Assembly: GCA_964480565.1 (NCBI GenBank)
Contig: CAYZSU010000053.1
Location: 1 to 14,818 of the forward strand
Reading direction: 5' to 3'
Source: CAYZSU01 sp964480565
GTDB lineage: Bacteria > UBA10199 > 2-02-FULL-44-16 > JAAZCA01
Length of the DNA stretch: 14,818 bases
Below are positions 14,768-14,818 of the stretch, in pieces (the stretch's first letter is position 1; each line of letters opens with the position of its first letter). The notes under the pieces were generated by a model. That model had not been told where the DNA came from. It searched no databases and saw nothing but the letters and a program-made list of their open reading frames with translations. The translations under genes and the position numbers were made by a program.

Positions 14768-14785
14768 GGGACTGGTGAAAAATAG
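14768..14785 (+). repeat. Repeat copy F: 18-bp exact match to the fragment upstream of the lipoprotein gene
   Basis: GGGACTGGTGAAAAATAG is identical to the minus-strand start of the fragment at 1283-1318, then diverges (GCATTTTC versus CAATTTAT). It probably represents another end fragment of the same repeat family. Confidence 0.45.
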
Positions 14786-14818
14786 GCATTTTCAGTGTAA
14801 AAAGTGATTGTGATCAGA

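Larger units (their letters stand above)
13764..14818. other. Decayed intergenic region without an intact gene
   Basis: About 1 kb with no credible intact CDS. It holds an acetyltransferase pseudogene (about 13880-14139), decayed repeat copies (14141-14215, 14502-14524, 14768-14785), a 24-bp palindrome (14280-14303), a good terminator hairpin (14545-14569) and a GC-rich structured patch (14640-14724). The 77-codon and 73-codon frames between 14545 and 14789 on the two strands overlap the terminator and inverted repeats and are not accepted as genes. Confidence 0.6.

Noticed and set aside
14545..14778. Plus-strand 77-codon ORF and minus-strand 73-codon ORF
   Set aside because: The plus frame starts inside a terminator stem, and both run through inverted repeats; no family motif, signal or RBS supports either.
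1..14818. CRISPR array, tRNA, rRNA or phage genes
   Set aside because: No regularly spaced repeats, no cloverleaf or rRNA signature, and no phage structural or integrase genes were seen.

Overview
The window comes from an AT-rich bacterial chromosome. It carries a dispersed palindromic repeat that has landed inside protein genes, a damaged toxin-antitoxin pair and a decayed gene. Together these suggest a host-associated or intracellular proteobacterium with a degrading, repeat-laden genome. No rRNA or tRNA is present, so the taxon cannot be fixed from this sequence.

Layout. (1) 35-1215, minus strand: abiEi antitoxin and a truncated abiEii toxin. A perfect 23-bp inverted repeat (1208-1257) overlies the abiEi start and is a likely autoregulatory operator. 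(2) 1216-1574: intergenic region with the operator, a 36-bp end fragment of the repeat family and upstream sequence for the next gene. (3) 1575-4517, plus strand: a large exported lipoprotein-like protein with a low-complexity linker and a probable TIM-barrel glycosidase-like region, followed by a strong hairpin. (4) 4639-5385, plus strand: an acidic protein of unknown function with no visible Shine-Dalgarno. (5) 5396-13763, minus strand: one tightly packed cluster. In transcription order it encodes a small two-helix membrane protein, an exported helical-repeat-like protein, then nuoH, nuoJ, nuoK, nuoL, nuoM and nuoN. These are all the membrane-arm subunits of complex I except NuoA. nuoI, which normally lies between nuoH and nuoJ, is missing, and no peripheral-arm gene is present. 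(6) 13764-14818: no intact gene; it holds a GNAT acetyltransferase pseudogene, decayed repeat copies, palindromes, an orphan terminator and a GC-rich structured patch.

Most striking point. The complex I membrane arm keeps its gene order, lengths, hydrophobic profile and scattered family motifs. It has nevertheless lost nearly all the buried Lys and Glu residues used for proton translocation: both NuoK Glu, the TM5 Glu of NuoL, NuoM and NuoN, and most central Lys. NuoH lacks the GPNRVGP motif and the acidic quinone-site loop. All six frames are open, and coupled stop-start junctions are preserved. The cluster therefore looks like a retained but pump-deficient, or repurposed, complex I relative.

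Second point. A palindromic repeat family with a 131-bp core occurs in at least four recognisable copies plus fragments within 15 kb. It resembles in behaviour the Rickettsia palindromic elements: one copy lies in frame inside NuoH exactly where the quinone-site loop should be, a short derivative lies in NuoM, and one has replaced the C-terminus of the small membrane protein, with an apparent 8-bp duplication of the target.
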